64,000 nucleotides of DNA from Clavaria fumosa (lineage: Eukaryota; Basidiomycota; Agaricomycetes; Agaricales; Clavariaceae): positions 3,224,001 to 3,288,000 of the forward strand of contig OX637802.1 in assembly GCA_951802425.1 (NCBI GenBank), in the 5' to 3' direction. Each line of letters starts with the position of its first letter. Position 1 is the stretch's first letter. Below the pieces are notes generated by a model. That model was not told where the DNA came from. It saw nothing but the letters and a program-made list of their open reading frames with translations, and did no database searches. Positions 36,851 through 49,789 of this stretch are shown here, one piece after another. The translations under genes and the position numbers were made by a program.

Positions 36851-39800
36851 GACATACCCGAATTGGGGCTGAGGTGAAGGAGGAAGTGAGGCTGGCAGAG
36901 CACCCAACCATGGTGCAGCCAGAAGTGGGGAAACACATGCCACGAGAGCTAGCCATCCAGGTGCACTTGGAGGCTCTCAGCACTGGCAAGGGGGCTACGA
37001 CAAAGGCCCTTGTCGACTCAGGATGCACCAACTGCTTCATGGACCTGGAGTGGGCAAGAAGAGCAGGACTGGAACCGTCTCCCCTGCTGAACCCAATCAC
37101 AATGTACAATGTGGATGGGTCACAGAATAGAGAGGGTAAAATCTGGTATGGAATCAAGCTGCTGGTGATGATGGGTGACCATCGTGAATGGATCCACTTC
37201 CTGCTAGGGAAGATCCAAACCCACAAGGTCATCCTTGGGCATGACTGGCTCAAGCGACACAACCCTGACATTGACTGGAAGAAGGCAGAGCTGTGCCTTT
37301 CCTGCTGCCCCCCACAGTGTTCTCCATCCCCACAAGCCCCTGCACCCCTGAAAAAGAGTACCCTCACATCTGCGAGTATTTTGGACACCCATTTTCCCAA
37401 CTCTGGCCCTACCCCCAATTGGCCCAGCCGCTACCCTTTGGTTTTTAGTGAAGCAAAGTGGGATGAGCTTCCCTGCTCCCAACCAGACTTTGATATTAAA
37501 ATCGAGTTCAAAAAGGACCCTGAGCACCTCTCCTCCAAGCTATACTCACTGACATGGCAGGAGATGGTGGAGATGAACCATTGGGTGGATGAGCAGCTTG
37601 CTTCTGGACAAATCCAGCCCTTGAAATCCCCATATGCCAGCCCCTTCTTCTTCAAACATGAGAAGGACAAGCTGTGGCCAATTATCAACTACTTGAGGCT
37701 GAATGCACACCTGGTTGAGGACAAGTACCCCCTTCCCCGCATCTGAGACACAGTGGATGTGCTTAAGGGAGCATTGATCTACTCTAAGATTGATGCAAAG
37801 GGAGGTTTCCCATCCATGCAGGTCTGGCTGGAGCACCAGCACTGCTGTGCCTTCTTGACACCTCATGGACTCTTTGAACCTGCAGTTATGTGGTTTGGAC
37901 TACAGAATGCCCCTGCTACCTTCCAACACTTCATGAATCACATGTTGAGGGAGGAGATTGCAGGAGGACATGTGAGGGCCTATGTGGATGATGTCATTGT
38001 GTTTGCAGAGGACTTGGCTACACACTGGTACTGGATGGATTGAGTCTTGAGGAAGTTTGGAGAGAATGGGATGTGTCTCAAACTCAGTAAATGTGAGTTT
38101 GAGAAGAGTGAGATCATCTTCCTGGGGATGAAGATCTCTCACAACTGGCTAGAGCATGACCCAGCCAAGGGTGTGGCAGTCCAAGATTGGCCATGTCCTA
38201 GGAATGTGAAGGATGTCCAGAGGTTCAATGGGATGTTGAACTACCTCTGCCAGCACATCCCGAATCTTTCTGCCCAGGCAAAGCCACTCTTCCGGCTGAC
38301 TGGGAATGTTCCATAGAAATGGGAGGAGGAGGAGGAAGCGGCCTTCCGAGATCTCCGTCAGGCACTTGTATCAGCCCTGGTCTTGGCTCTGCCTCAGGAC
38401 AAAGGGAGATGGAAGGTAGAGACAGATGCAAGTAACCTGGCGACTGGTGGAGTGCTCTCGCAGCAGCAGACAGATGGAACCTGGAGAGTTGTTGACTATA
38501 TCTCCAAGGCCCTCACTGCAGCTGAGAAGAACTACAATGTGTATGACAAGGAGTTCTTGGCTGTGATTTGGGCACTTCGTGAGTGGCAGGCATACCTCAT
38601 TGGAGCAGATGAGACAATTGAGATCTGGATGGACCATGTGAACCTCCAGTACTTCTGGAAGCCCCAGAAGTTGAAACCAAGGCAGGTCCATTGGGTTGGA
38701 GAGCTCCAGTGCTTTGACTTTGAGATAAAGTATTGCACTGGCAAGTCAAATATGAAGGCAGATGCACTCTCCCGGAGACCAGACTATGGAGAGATGGTGG
38801 AGGAGGATGCACCAGTGCAGGTTTTCCCAGAAACGGAAGTCCATGTGTCGTTCACATTGGAAATGGAGATGCTACTCCAGAAAAATAGTGCAGTACACAT
38901 ACAGAAGCCAGAGGAGCTTGATGACGAGTGGATGTGGGATTGTGCTGGACTCTGGCAAAAGGGGATAGTCACTTGGGTCCCCCTAGGAGCTTGTGAGGCT
39001 GTCCTCAAGTTTGAGCATGACCTCCCTGCTGCTGGACACCCTGGGCCCCAGAAGTTGAGAGCGGCACTAGTGAAGGGTTATTGGTGGCCGGATGGTGAAA
39101 GATGCAGATCAGTATGCCAAGGGGTGTGAGACCTGCCAGCGGACGAAGCCTGACCATACCAAGCATACTGCCCCACTGCACCCCCATCCAGTTCCTGATG
39201 GTCCCTGGTTGGTGATCTCATGGGACATAGTCAGTCCCCTCCCCTTCTCCCATGGACATAACGCCATCCTTGTCATTGTCGACAAGTTCACGAAATGGAC
39301 ACTGCTCGAAGCAATTGGGCTCGACCTCATGGGACTTGGAGCAGCGCGTCTCCTCCAGGATCAAGTATTTCATGACCATGGAGTCCCTCACAAGGTTGTG
39401 AGTGACCAGGGCTCCCAGTTCGTGTCCTGCTTCATGAAGGAGTTCTACTCCATGATCCAGGTAAAGGCAAATCCAAGTACTGCCTTGCACCTGCAGACTG
39501 ATGGACAAACAGAATGGGCAAGCCAGGAGATGGAGATCTATCTCTGGGCTTATGTGGACCATCTCCAGGATGACTGGGCCGAATGGTTGTCCACTGCAGA
39601 GTTTGCTCTTAACAATCGTGAGCACTCAGCAACTGGACAGATGCCTTTCTTCCTCAATTACAGATGACACCCTTGGAATGGGGGACTCTGCTGTAGGGAT
39701 GATATGTTGTTTAAACAAGGAAACTTAACAGATATTGACTATCCGGATATTTTGGCATCCAAGATAATTACGCCCGACACGATCTGATAACGATCCGATA

Positions 39801-41214
39801 CTGTCCGATGACATCCGGAACATCCGATAAATATCCGACATCAGACTCTCCGGTCTCTAATTCCCCGTGATGATCACAACCCACAGGTCACACACACCGC
39901 CTATGCCTTTCCATTTCATCACTCCAGCATGGTCAGCGCTCAACGCACTCACTATTCCATTCCCATTCCCGTATTTCATATACCATGCTGTAAATTTCAT
40001 ATTTTGATCCCTTTCAAGTATCCATTCATTGATACATTTCAGACCCTTTGCACTGCCTTGCCCTTTGTTCCTAGTACTCCTTTGCTGTACCACCTACACT
40101 CTCCTTCAGTTTATGAGCAATCCGGACATGTGCTAGTCATCGGATATTCCTTCCCTCCGAACCGCATGACTCCTTTACAAATTAAAGACCCCTATATGAC
40201 CCCTTGTACGATATCGCATTGCCTTCTATAGCTTCTGGAGATTTCCATAGAATTGGGTATGCTGTACTTAGAAAAATGTACTTAAGTATGTACCAGACTA
40301 TACGGAAATCCAGCTTTTGAACGCCCACATCGTGCTGTGATTTTTAGCAAGCTCACCCTTCGTCGTACCTATTGATCTGCTGGCCTTTGTCGTCGCCGGC
40401 CCTTCAAACCTTCGATCCAAACATCGGACTCTATCGGATCCGATACCGGATACTCTGGACAACATATATTTTCACTCTCTGAACCTTTTGCACTCAACCT
40501 CTACATCCTCCAAGGTTCTGTCTAGTGTACCCGTTGTGTAATAAGACCCCCTGAAGAACCCGGCTGCGAACATCTATTTGCAGCCAACACCTGTACAGCC
40601 TACTACACTGCCCACCTTCTGAGGTGAACCCAGCAGCAGACAAGTGGATGGCTAAGCTCACGGAGTCCCAAAGAGCCGCCAAGTAGGTGATGGAGAAAGC
40701 AGCAGCAGTGATGAAGAAGAGCTATGATAAGGGGAAACACCCGAGTCAGGAGTACTCTGAGGGAGATCTGGTCTGGCTGGATACTAGAGACTTGAAGATG
40801 GACTGGCCCTCTAAAAAGCTTGACAACAAGAGAGCAGGCCCCTTTGCAGTTGAGGAGAAGGTGGGACCTGCTGGGTATCGCCTCAAGCTCCCTCGGGCCT
40901 GGCGCATCCATCAGGTCTTCAACGAGTTGCTGTTGATGCCTTACCATCCCCCTTCCTTCCCTTCTCAGAACCTGCCTCCCCCTCCACCCCCTACGATCAA
41001 TGATGACCACCTGGAGTATGATGTGGAGGCGATCCTTGATGTTAAGAAGGTGGGGTGTGGGGTGAAGTACTTGGTGAAGTGGTTGGGATACCCAGTGGAG
41101 GAAAACACTTGGGAGCCCCATAGGAACCTCACTAATGTAATGTTGCTTCTCTGGGACTTCTTCCTCTCCCACCCTGACAAGGCCAAGCTAGCTGGTTGGG
41201 ACGCCCAGCCTTAA
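36808..41214 (+). pseudogene. E5 pol: protease, RT, RNase H, integrase, chromodomain (broken)
   Basis: The frame from 36808 passes from the gag end (VPAASIPQYTIL) into protease (ALVDSGCTNCF) without a break, showing that gag and pol form one reading frame. Stops occur at 37744 and 38041 (CGA in E2, TGA here) and 38314 (TGG to TAG), and a frame slip at ~39092. RT keeps AYVDDVIVFAEDL. The integrase has the HHCC finger and the core Asp/Asp/Glu residues (SWDIVSPLP, VVSDQGSQFV, TDGQTEWASQEME). A TGA follows FFLNYR at ~39664. After the nested LTR the frame resumes and ends in a chromodomain (EYDVEAILDVKKVGCGVKYL...GYPVEENTWEPH), which may steer integration to heterochromatin. Confidence 0.9.
39692..40607. 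mobile_element. Solo LTR (916 bp) of a different retrotransposon family inside E5
   Basis: The insert starts TGTAGGGATG and ends CCTACTACA (TGTAG/CTACA inverted ends) and is flanked by the 4-bp duplication CTGC at 39688-39691 and 40608-40611. Removing it restores GGGGACTCTGCCCACC, as in E4. No genes are present, so it is a solo LTR left by LTR-LTR recombination. ATCCGAT/ATCGGAT words are concentrated at both ends (39735-39850; 40130-40450). Its CpG content is higher than that of E5 around it, suggesting it is younger than its host. Confidence 0.85.
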
Positions 41215-41225
41215 GAGGGGGGTGA

Positions 41226-41516
41226 TGTTAAGATCACTTACATAAGCCATCCCAAAGAGGAGTTATGGAGAAACTGGGGAGGGTTGTTGGAAGGTCACAT
41301 GACCTGTGGCTGGGTTGGATTATGTAATCATGTAAGATCACATGACCTGGGGCCTGGGTGCATCACATGACCCAAGGGTCCGAGCATGGGAATGCTGGCA
41401 AGTGCCAGGGCTCTTGCTATAAGTACCTCATTGTTTTCATTTTTGTACTTTTTTCCCCTTATCTTAGTATTGTCATCATGACCTTACCCTTAAGTTGTGT
41501 GAGACCCAGTCTGATA
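41226..41516 (+). repeat. 3' LTR of E5
   Basis: Begins TGTTAAGATCAC after the polypurine tract AAGAGGGGGGTGA and ends CTGATA, followed by the target duplicate GGTGA. Confidence 0.95.
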
Positions 41517-41521
41517 GGTGA

Positions 41522-42600
41522 TGTGTTTAGGTCTAGTGATGGGAAAGCCCAGCCTGGCCTGAAAGCCCTGGCTCAGGCCTGTGTAAAACACTAGCCAGGC
41601 CCTGCACCAAAGCTCAGGCATGGCTGGGGCCCAGCCTGGCTCAAGCCCTGGCCTACTATGCAGGTGGTGAAGTAACCCAAAGCTTTTTGGCTGGCATGAA
41701 GAAATGATCAGGAACAATGCATTAATGCAATGTCTCTCACCTTTGTGTTGTACTTGCTTTTGGTTCTCATCATCACCTTCACTTCTGCTCCCATTGCCTG
41801 ATGTGTCAGTCTGAACATAATCAGAGTAGTTTCTGCCTAGATAAGTAGTCCCAGAGAGGTAGTCCAGGTAGAGCTCCCATTTGAGGGCCTTCTAGAGTAA
41901 CTTTCATTCACTGCTGCTGTGCAAGGATTCAGTCCTGCTTGAGGTTTTTAAATACATCTTCATAACTATGGATGCTACCCTAAGGGTTACAAAGGTAATC
42001 AAGCAGTGTAAGTGTGTAACATGGTTATAAGAATGAAGCTTACCTACAGTAAGAGACTAATGGTGCTGCACAACTAAACAGTAGCAGTTACAATGGTCCC
42101 TCAGCAAAGCCTGGCCTGGGCCTGTTGCAATTTGTGTTATGCATATTTGTGCCTGTTTGTCACAAATTGTATTGAATACATATGGGGCTGCCTAGTCCTC
42201 TTAATTTACACCATTTTTCCTCTCATAACTATGCCTATCAAATGCCTTGTTCCTGAGTTATTTATTGCATATGTTTGTGTAACCAAATATGAAGATTCAC
42301 TTATATCTCCCCTAATATAACAGATTTTGCAATGCAAGAATTTGGCTGTGTAGCCCTAATGATATACTATAAGGTTGTCTATATAAGTCTTACCTCATAT
42401 TCATCTTATAAATTATCATAAATTTGTGCATTTTGTGCCACCCACCAAGTGCACTGAAAACAGCAACAACCATCCCAAACCCAATTCTAAGTCCATCAAG
42501 TCACCCTCAGTAACTAACCCTCAGAGATTTTTCTTCTTCCTGATAATCCCATCACTCTAGTCATCCTGACAGTGTCTTAGTAAAGATTTTGTTAAGTACT
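41522..42600. other. Unassigned AT-rich region between E5 and E4
   Basis: TAGTGATGGGAAAGCCCAGC at ~41534 resembles a hAT-type end with AGCCCTGGC subterminal words, and a similar sequence lies at ~34611, but no partner end or duplication was found. The rest (41700-42600) is AT-rich without a credible gene. Confidence 0.3.
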
Positions 42601-44342
42601 GAGGCAGGTTCTGAGAAGGAAGGAAGGGGGATAGTATGGTGTCAACAGCAACTCATTGAAGACCTGATGGATGCACCATGCCTGGGGGAGTCTGAGCCAA
42701 TACCCTCCTGGTCCCACCTTCTCCTCAATTGTGAAGGGACCTGCTCGCTTATGGTCAAGCTTCTTGGAGGGCCAGTCCATTTTCAGGTTCTGGGTATCCA
42801 GCCAAACCAGGTCTCCTGTAGAGTACTCATGGCTCAGATGCTTTCCAACATCATAGCTCCTCTTCATCACTGCTGCTGCTTTCTCCATTGCTTCCTTGGC
42901 TGCTCTTTGGGACTCTGTGAGCTTAGCCATCCACTCATCTGCAGCAGGGTTTACCTCCGAGGGTGGGCAGAGTCCCCCATTCCATGGTGCCAGCCATATT
43001 TGAGGAAGAAAGGTGTCTGTCCAGTCACCAAGTGCCCACAGTTGTTAAGGGCAAATTCAGCAGTGGACAACCACTCAGCCCAGTCATCTTGGAGGTGGTC
43101 CACATCAGCCCAGAGATAGATTTTCATCTCCTGATTTCCCTGCTCTGTCTGCCCATCAGTCTGTGGGTGGAAGGCCATACTCAAGTTTGCCTTTACTTGG
43201 ATCATGGAGTAGAACTCCTTCATGAACCAGGACACAAACTGGGACCCCTGGTCACTCACAACCTTATGGGGGACTCCATGGTCATGGAATACTAAATCCT
43301 GGAGGAGGTGTGCCACTCCAAGTCCTGTGAGGTTAAGCCCAATCCCTTCGAGCAGTGTCCATTTCATGAACTTGTCAATGATGACAAGGATGGCATTATG
43401 TCTATGGGAGAGGGGGGATGGGACCAACTATGTCCCATGAGATCACTGACCAGGGACCATTGGGAACAGGGTGGGAGTGGAGTGGGGCAGCATGCTTGGT
43501 ACAGTCAGGCTTCATCCACTGGCATGTCTCACACCCCTGGGCATACCAATCTGCATCTTTCACCATGTCCAGCCACCAATAGGACTTCACCAGTGCAGCT
43601 CTCAAATTCTGAGGGCCAGGGTGTCCTGCAGCAGGGAGGTCATGCTCAAACTCAAGGACAGCCTTGCAAGCTCCCAGGGGAACCCAAGTGATTTCCCTCT
43701 TCTGCCAGAGTCCAGTGCAATCCCATGTCCACTTGTCATCAAGCTCCCCTGGCCTCTGTGTATGTACTGTGCTATTTTTCTGGAGTAGCATCTCCATTTC
43801 TGACATGAATGACATGTGGACTTCCATTTCCGGGAAAACCTGCACTGGTGCATCCTCCTCCTCCATCTCTCCATAGTCCGGTCTCCGGGAGAGTGCATCT
43901 GCCTTCATGTTTGACTTGCCAGTGCAATACTTTATCTCAAAGTCAAAGCACTGGAGCTCCCCAACCCAATGGACCTGCCTTGGTTTCAACTTCTGGGGCT
44001 TCTGGAAGTACTGGAGGTTCACATGGTCTGTCCAGAACTCAATCATCTCATCTGCTCCAATGAGGTATGCCTGCCACTCACAAAGTGCCTGAATCACAGC
44101 CAAGAACTCCTTGTCATACACATTGTAGTTCTTCTCAGCTGCAGTGAGGGCCTTGGAGATATAGTCCATGACTCTCCAGGTTCCATCCATCTGCTGCTGT
44201 GAGAGCACTCCACCAGTTGCCAGGTTACTTGCATCTTTCTCTACCTTGCATCTCCCTTTGTCCTGGGCTGATATGAGTGCCAGGCAAAGATCTTGGAAGG
44301 CTGCTTCCTCCTCCTCCTCCCATTTCCACAGAACCTTCCCTG
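42601..44342 (-). mobile_element. E4: truncated gypsy pol fragment of the E2/E3/E5 family
   Basis: On the minus strand it runs from RNase H (WKWEEEEEAAFQDLC) through the integrase finger and core to the start of the linker before the chromodomain (NELLLTPYYPPSF). It then stops matching at 42601 (AACCTGCCTC). Upstream it abuts the 3' LTR of E3 exactly. It is CpG-poor and keeps TGG where E1, E3 and E5 have TGA in the integrase. A frameshift follows that codon, so it is not functional. Confidence 0.85.
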
Positions 44343-44633
44343 TATCAGACTGGGTCTCACACAACTTAAGCGTAAGGTCATGATGACAATACTAAGATAA
44401 GGGGAAAAGAGTACAAAAAAGGAAAAGCGAAAGTACTTATAGCGAACGCTTCGGCACTTGCCGGCGTTCCCACGCTCGGACCCTCGGATCACGTGATGCG
44501 CCCAGGCCCCAGGTCATGTGATCTTACATGATTACATAATCCGACCCAGCCACAGGTCATGTGACCTTCCAACAACCCTCCCCAGTTTCTCCACAACTGC
44601 ACTTTGGGATGGCTTACATAAGCGATCCTAACA
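44343..44633 (-). repeat. 3' LTR of E3
   Basis: 291 bp; CpG-rich and close to the E2 LTRs. Confidence 0.95.
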
Positions 44634-44644
44634 TCACCCCCCTC

Positions 44645-47600
44645 TTAAGGCTGGGTGTCCCGACCAGCTAGCTTGGCCTTGTCAGGGTGAGCAAGGAAGA
44701 AGTCCCGGAGAAGCAGTGCCACATTGGTGAGGTTCTGTCGTGGCTCCCAAGTGTTCTCCTCTACAGGGTATCCCAACCACTTCACCAGGTATCTCACTCC
44801 ATGCCCCACCTTCTTAACATCAAGGATCGCCTCCACATCATACTCCAGGTGGTCATCATCAATCATAGGGGGCAGAGGGGGAGGCAGGTGCTGAGAAGGG
44901 AAAGAAGGGGGGTGGTATGGTGTCAACAGCAACTCATTGAAGACCCGATGGATGCGCCAGGCCTGAGGGAGCTTGAGGCGATACCCAGCAGGTCCCACCT
45001 TCTCCTCAACTGCAAAGGGGCCTGCTCTCTTGTTGTCAAGCTTTTTACAGGGCCAGTCCATCTTCAAGTTTCTAGTATCCAGCCAGACCAGATCTCCCTC
45101 AGAGTACTCCTGACTTGGGCGTTTCCCCTTATCGTAGCTCTTCTTCATCGCTGCCACTGCTTTCTCCATTGCCTCCTTGGCTGCTCTTCGGGACTCCATG
45201 AGCTTAGCCATCCACTCGTCCACCACTGGGTTCACCTCAGAAGGTGGCCGGAGCCCCCCATTCCCTGGGTGTCACCCATAATCGAGGAAGAAAGGTGTCT
45301 GTCCTGTCGCTGAGTGCTCATGATTATTAAGAGCAAACTCCACAGTGGACAACCATTCAGCCCAGTCATCCTGGAGATGGTCCATGTAAGCCCGGAGATA
45401 GATCTCCATCTCCTGGTTTGCCCGTTCCGTCTGTCCATCAGTCTGCGGATGAAAGGCAGTACTTGGATTTGCCTTTACCCGGATCATGGAGTAGAACTCC
45501 TTCATGAAGTGGGACATGAACTGGGACCCCCGGTCACTCACAACCTTGTGAGGGACTCCATGGTCATGAAACACTCGATCCCGGAGGAGACACGCCGCTC
45601 CAAGTCCTGTGAGGTTGAGCCCGATCACTTCGAGCAGTGTCCGTTTCGTGAATTTGTCAACAATAACAAGGATGGCATTATGTCCACGGGAGAGGGGGAG
45701 GGGACTGACTATGTCCCATGAGATCACCGACGAGGGACCATTGGGCACCAGATGGGGGTGCAGTGGGGCAGCATGCTTGGTACGGTCAGGCTTCGTCCGC
45801 TGGCATGTCTCACACCCCTGGGCATACCAATCCGCATCTTTTACCATGTCCGGCCACCAATAACCCTTCACTAGTGCTGCTCTCAACTTCCGGGGCCCAG
45901 GGTGTCCAGCAGTGGGGAGGTCATGCTCAAACTCGAGAACGGCCTCACGAGCTCCTAGGGGGACCCAAGTGACTATCCCCTTTCGCCAGAGTCCAGCACA
46001 ATCTCGTGTCCACTCATCATCAAGCTCCTCTGGCTTCTGTATGTGTACTGCACTATTTTTCTGGAGTAGTGTCTCCATTTCTGATGTGAATGACACACGG
46101 ACTTCTGTTTCCAGGAAAACCTGCACCAGTGTATCCTCCTCCACCATCTCTCCATAGTCCGGTCTCCGGGAGAGTGCATCTGCCTTTGTATTCGACTTGC
46201 CAGTGCGATACTTTATCTCAAAGTCAAAGCACTGGAGCTCTCCAACCCAACGAACCTGCCTCGGCTTGAACTTCTGGGGCTTCCGGAAGTACTGGAGGTT
46301 TGCATGGTCCGTCCAGATCTCGATCGTCTCCTCTGCTCCAATGAGGTATGCTCGCCACTCGTGAAGTGCCCAAATCACAGCCAAGAACTCCTTGTCATAC
46401 ACATTGTAGTTCTTCTCAGCTGCAGTGAGGGCCTTGGAGATATAGTCCATGACTCTCCAGGTTCCATCCATCTGCTGCTGTGAGAGCACTCCACCAGTTG
46501 CCAGGTTGCTTGCATCTGTCTCTACCTTCCATCTCCCTTTGTCCTGAGGCAGAGCCAAGACCGGGGCTGATACAAGTGCCTGGCGGAGATCTCGGAAGGC
46601 CGCTTCCTCCTCCTCCTCCCATTTCCATGGAACATTCCCAGTCAGCCAGAAGAGTGGCTTTGCCTGGGCAGAAAGATTTGGGATGTGCCGGTGGAGGTAG
46701 TTCAACATCCCATTGAACCTCTGGACATCCTTCACATTCTTGGGACGTGGCCAATCTCGGACTGCCGCACCCTTGGCCGGATCATGCTCTAGTCTGTTGT
46801 GGGAGATCTTCATCCCCAGGAAGATGATCTCACTCTTCTCAAACTCACATTTACTGAGTTTGAGACACATCCTATTCTCTCCAAACTTCCTCAAGACCCG
46901 ATCCATCCAGTACCGGTGTGTAGCCAAGTCCTCTGCAAACACAATGACATCATCCACATAGGCCCTCACATGTCCTCCTGCAATCTCCTCCCTCAACACA
47001 TGATTCATGAAGCGTTGGAAGGTGGCAGGGGCATTCTGCAGTCCAAACCACATGACAGCTGGTTCAAAGAGTCCACGGGGTGTCAGGAAGGCACAGCGGT
47101 GCTGGTGCTCGGGCCAGACCTGCATAGATGGGAAACCTCCCTTTGCATCAATCTTAGAGTAGATTGATGCTCCTTTAAGCACATCCACTGTGTCTCGGAT
47201 GCAGGGGAGGGGGTACTTGTCCTTGATCAGGTGTGCATTCAGCCTCGAGTAGTCGATGATTGGCTGCAGTTTGTCCTTCTCATGTTTGAAGAAGAAGGGG
47301 CTGGCATACAGGGATTTCAAGGGCCGGATTCGTCCAGAAGCAAGCTGCTCATCCACCCAACGGTTCATCTCCACCATCTCCTGCCGTGTCAAAGAATACA
47401 GCTTGGAGGAGAGGTGCTCAGGGTCCTTTTTGAACTCGATCTTAATATCGAAGTCTGGTCGGGAGCAGGGAAGTTCATCCCACTTTGCTTCACTAAACAC
47501 CAAAGGGTAGCGGCTGGGCCAATCAGGGGTAGGGCCAGAGTTGGGAAAACGGGTGTCCAGAATACTCGTGGATGTGAGGGTACTCGTTTTCAGGGGTGCA

Positions 47601-49093
47601 GGGGCTCGAGGGGATGGGGAACACTGTGGGGGGCAGCGGGTAAGGCTCAGCTCTGCCTTCTGCCAGTCGATATCTGGGTTATGCCGCTTGAGCCAGTCAT
47701 GCCCAAGGATGACCTTGTGGGACTGGGTCTTTCCCAGCAGAAAGTGGATCCGCTCCTGGTGATCACCAACTCTCACCAGGACCTCTATCCCATACTGGAC
47801 CTTTCCATTCCTGTTCTGTGTCCCATCCACATTATACATGGTGATTGGGTTCAGCAGGAGAGATGGCTCCAGTCCCACTCCTTTCGCCCACTCCAAATCC
47901 ATGAAGCAGTTGGTGCACCCTGACTTGACAAGGGCCTTCATTGTGGTCCCTTTGCCAGTGCTGAAAGCCTCCAAGTGCACCTGGATGGCTAGCTCTCATG
48001 GCACATGTTTCCGCACTTCTGGCCACACTCTGGTTAGGCACTCTGCCAGTCTCACTTCCTCCTTCACCTCAGCCCCAATTCGGGTATGTCTCCGCTGCAA
48101 GATAGTATATCAGGGTATACTTGCAGCAGGCACAGGGACGGAAAGGGGGCTGGCACACTTCTTCTCCCCAGTGGGAGTCCTCCTCTCTCTCTCACACAGC
48201 TCTATGCAGGCTCGGAGCCATGCAATCTCTTTCTCATATCCCTCCGCCATTTGGGGGGCACATGGTGCTGCCCGGGTTTGGGCCCTTGGGACCTGCAGAC
48301 ACGTATCAGGCAGGGGGCAGAAACGGACAGCATGGCCAGTCTGGTGGCATCGGAAACAACATCTCTCATCAGCAGGGGCCCATCCTCGGGCCATGGCCAC
48401 ATCTGGAGTACACAGCAGAGGGGTCACAAGAGGTCGCGAAATGGTCACGGCAGGTCACGGTAGGGTCGCGGTGGGTCGCGCGGGGGTCACAGTGGGTCGC
48501 GGTGTCCGTTCCGTGAGTACCCCACCCAGTTGCCTTTGCTGGGCATCAAGCCTCTCAGCCAGCACCTTCCATTCTCCATATGTCTCTGGCATCGGGGAGA
48601 CACCATAGATTCTCTCCACCAACCTCCTACTCAGGTTCAACTCCAGCCAATGGACTAGGATTCCTGAGTCCTTCTCTGCACTCAACTTCACCTGTCGGAA
48701 CAGCGTCTTGAATTTCGCGAAGAACTCTGGTGCTGTCATGGCACCCTGTTTCAGCCCTGCAATATTGGCAAGGGCAGTCGCACAGTCATTTGGGTCATTG
48801 AATGTGCACTTCATCTCCTCCACAAACTCTGCCCAGGTTCCAGCCTCGCCACTACCCAGGATCTCTTCCACCTTCATATTCACCCACTCTGCAGCGAATC
48901 CTTCTCCAGTAATTTTGCTCAGAGCAAAAAGGACCTTCACCAGGTCCACAGCATAGACAGTCGGGTTCGCCATAAACAGGAGGCAAAGGGATCGGAAGAA
49001 CGTACAGAAGTTCCTTTTCTGCCCATCAAAGGGGGCAACAGATAGGTCAAGCCTCATAGGTTGGGCTACAGGCGGGGCGACATGGTCTGCCAT
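44645..49093 (-). pseudogene. E3 Gag-Pol polyprotein in one frame with four TGA codons
   Basis: Start ATG at 49093 (MADHVAPPVAQ). Order: capsid-like gag, CCHC knuckle (CFRCHQTGHAVRFC), protease, RT (AYVDDVIVFAEDL), RNase H (DASNLATGGVLSQQ, YNVYDKEFLAVI), integrase (HDLPTAGHPGP...CQRTK; SWDIV, VVSDRGSQF, TDGQTERANQEME) and chromodomain (EYDVEAILDVKKVGHGVRYL). TGA codons lie at 48455-48457, 48110-48112, 47996-47998 and 45272-45274. The first three are CGA in E2, so each is one CpG transition; the fourth also occurs in E1 and E5. The protease active site reads VKSGCTNCF instead of VDSG, which removes the catalytic Asp. The single frame matches the Tf1/sushi type of chromovirus. Confidence 0.92.
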
Positions 49094-49789
49094 CACAGGC
49101 CCTGGATGCTGTAAATAAAGTTCCAGGCCTTGGGCACTCAGGATTTCTTCGATCTCTTAACAGTCCTGTCCTCTTAGGCTGCTCTTCTGTCACCCCCTTC
49201 AGCACACCCACCCCCTATCCAAAAGGCCCAGCCAATCGTCGGCCGAGATATAGCTTTATAGGCTTGGCCGATCAACTTGATATACCAAAATCCTGCCAGG
49301 CATACAGGGATCCCATGGTAATGATGATACCCTTTCAAAAGGGTTGGCTGACACCCATCTTAGGAACCAGTGTGGAGGGTCTGAAGCACCCTATTCAAAC
49401 ATTTCTCTCACTTACATGACAAATTAGATCAAAAAAGCTGGGGATCAAGCATATGCACAAGATTAGGAAGCAAAGATCAGATGTGCTATTTGATAGACAT
49501 GTAAATTACAAGGTCATCTGCATCATTTGAGACTCCTTATCATCTGAGACTCCTCTATGACAACTTAACATAGTTGGGTGAGATGAAAACCAATATGCCT
49601 TCTAATAGGTCTTCAAAGGGTAGAAGCAAATGTACCAATCAAATATGCAATGGAGCCATTATAAACTAGAGTGAAATGTGGTTGTCAACTGAGTCAGGAT
49701 ATTCTTTGGAAAAGGATGGGCCTTAATATCCTTTCTGAAGAGTATTCAAATCCACTTTGAATATGTGTTCTAAAGGAGAATGTATTGTT

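Larger units (their letters stand above)
35022..41516 (+). mobile_element. E5: full-length gypsy chromovirus, decayed, with a nested solo LTR
   Basis: 291-bp LTRs bound a 6,495-bp element with the 5-bp duplication GGTGA at 35017-35021 and 41517-41521. It carries leader, gag, protease, RT, RNase H, integrase and chromodomain in normal order, but with stops and frameshifts. Compared with E2 and E3 it has lost many CpG sites and is older. A 916-bp LTR of a different family is inserted in the integrase C-terminal region. Confidence 0.95.

Noticed and set aside
41534..42130. A second complete hAT element
   Set aside because: A TAGTGATGGG-like end with subterminal words is seen, but no matching second end or 8-bp duplication.
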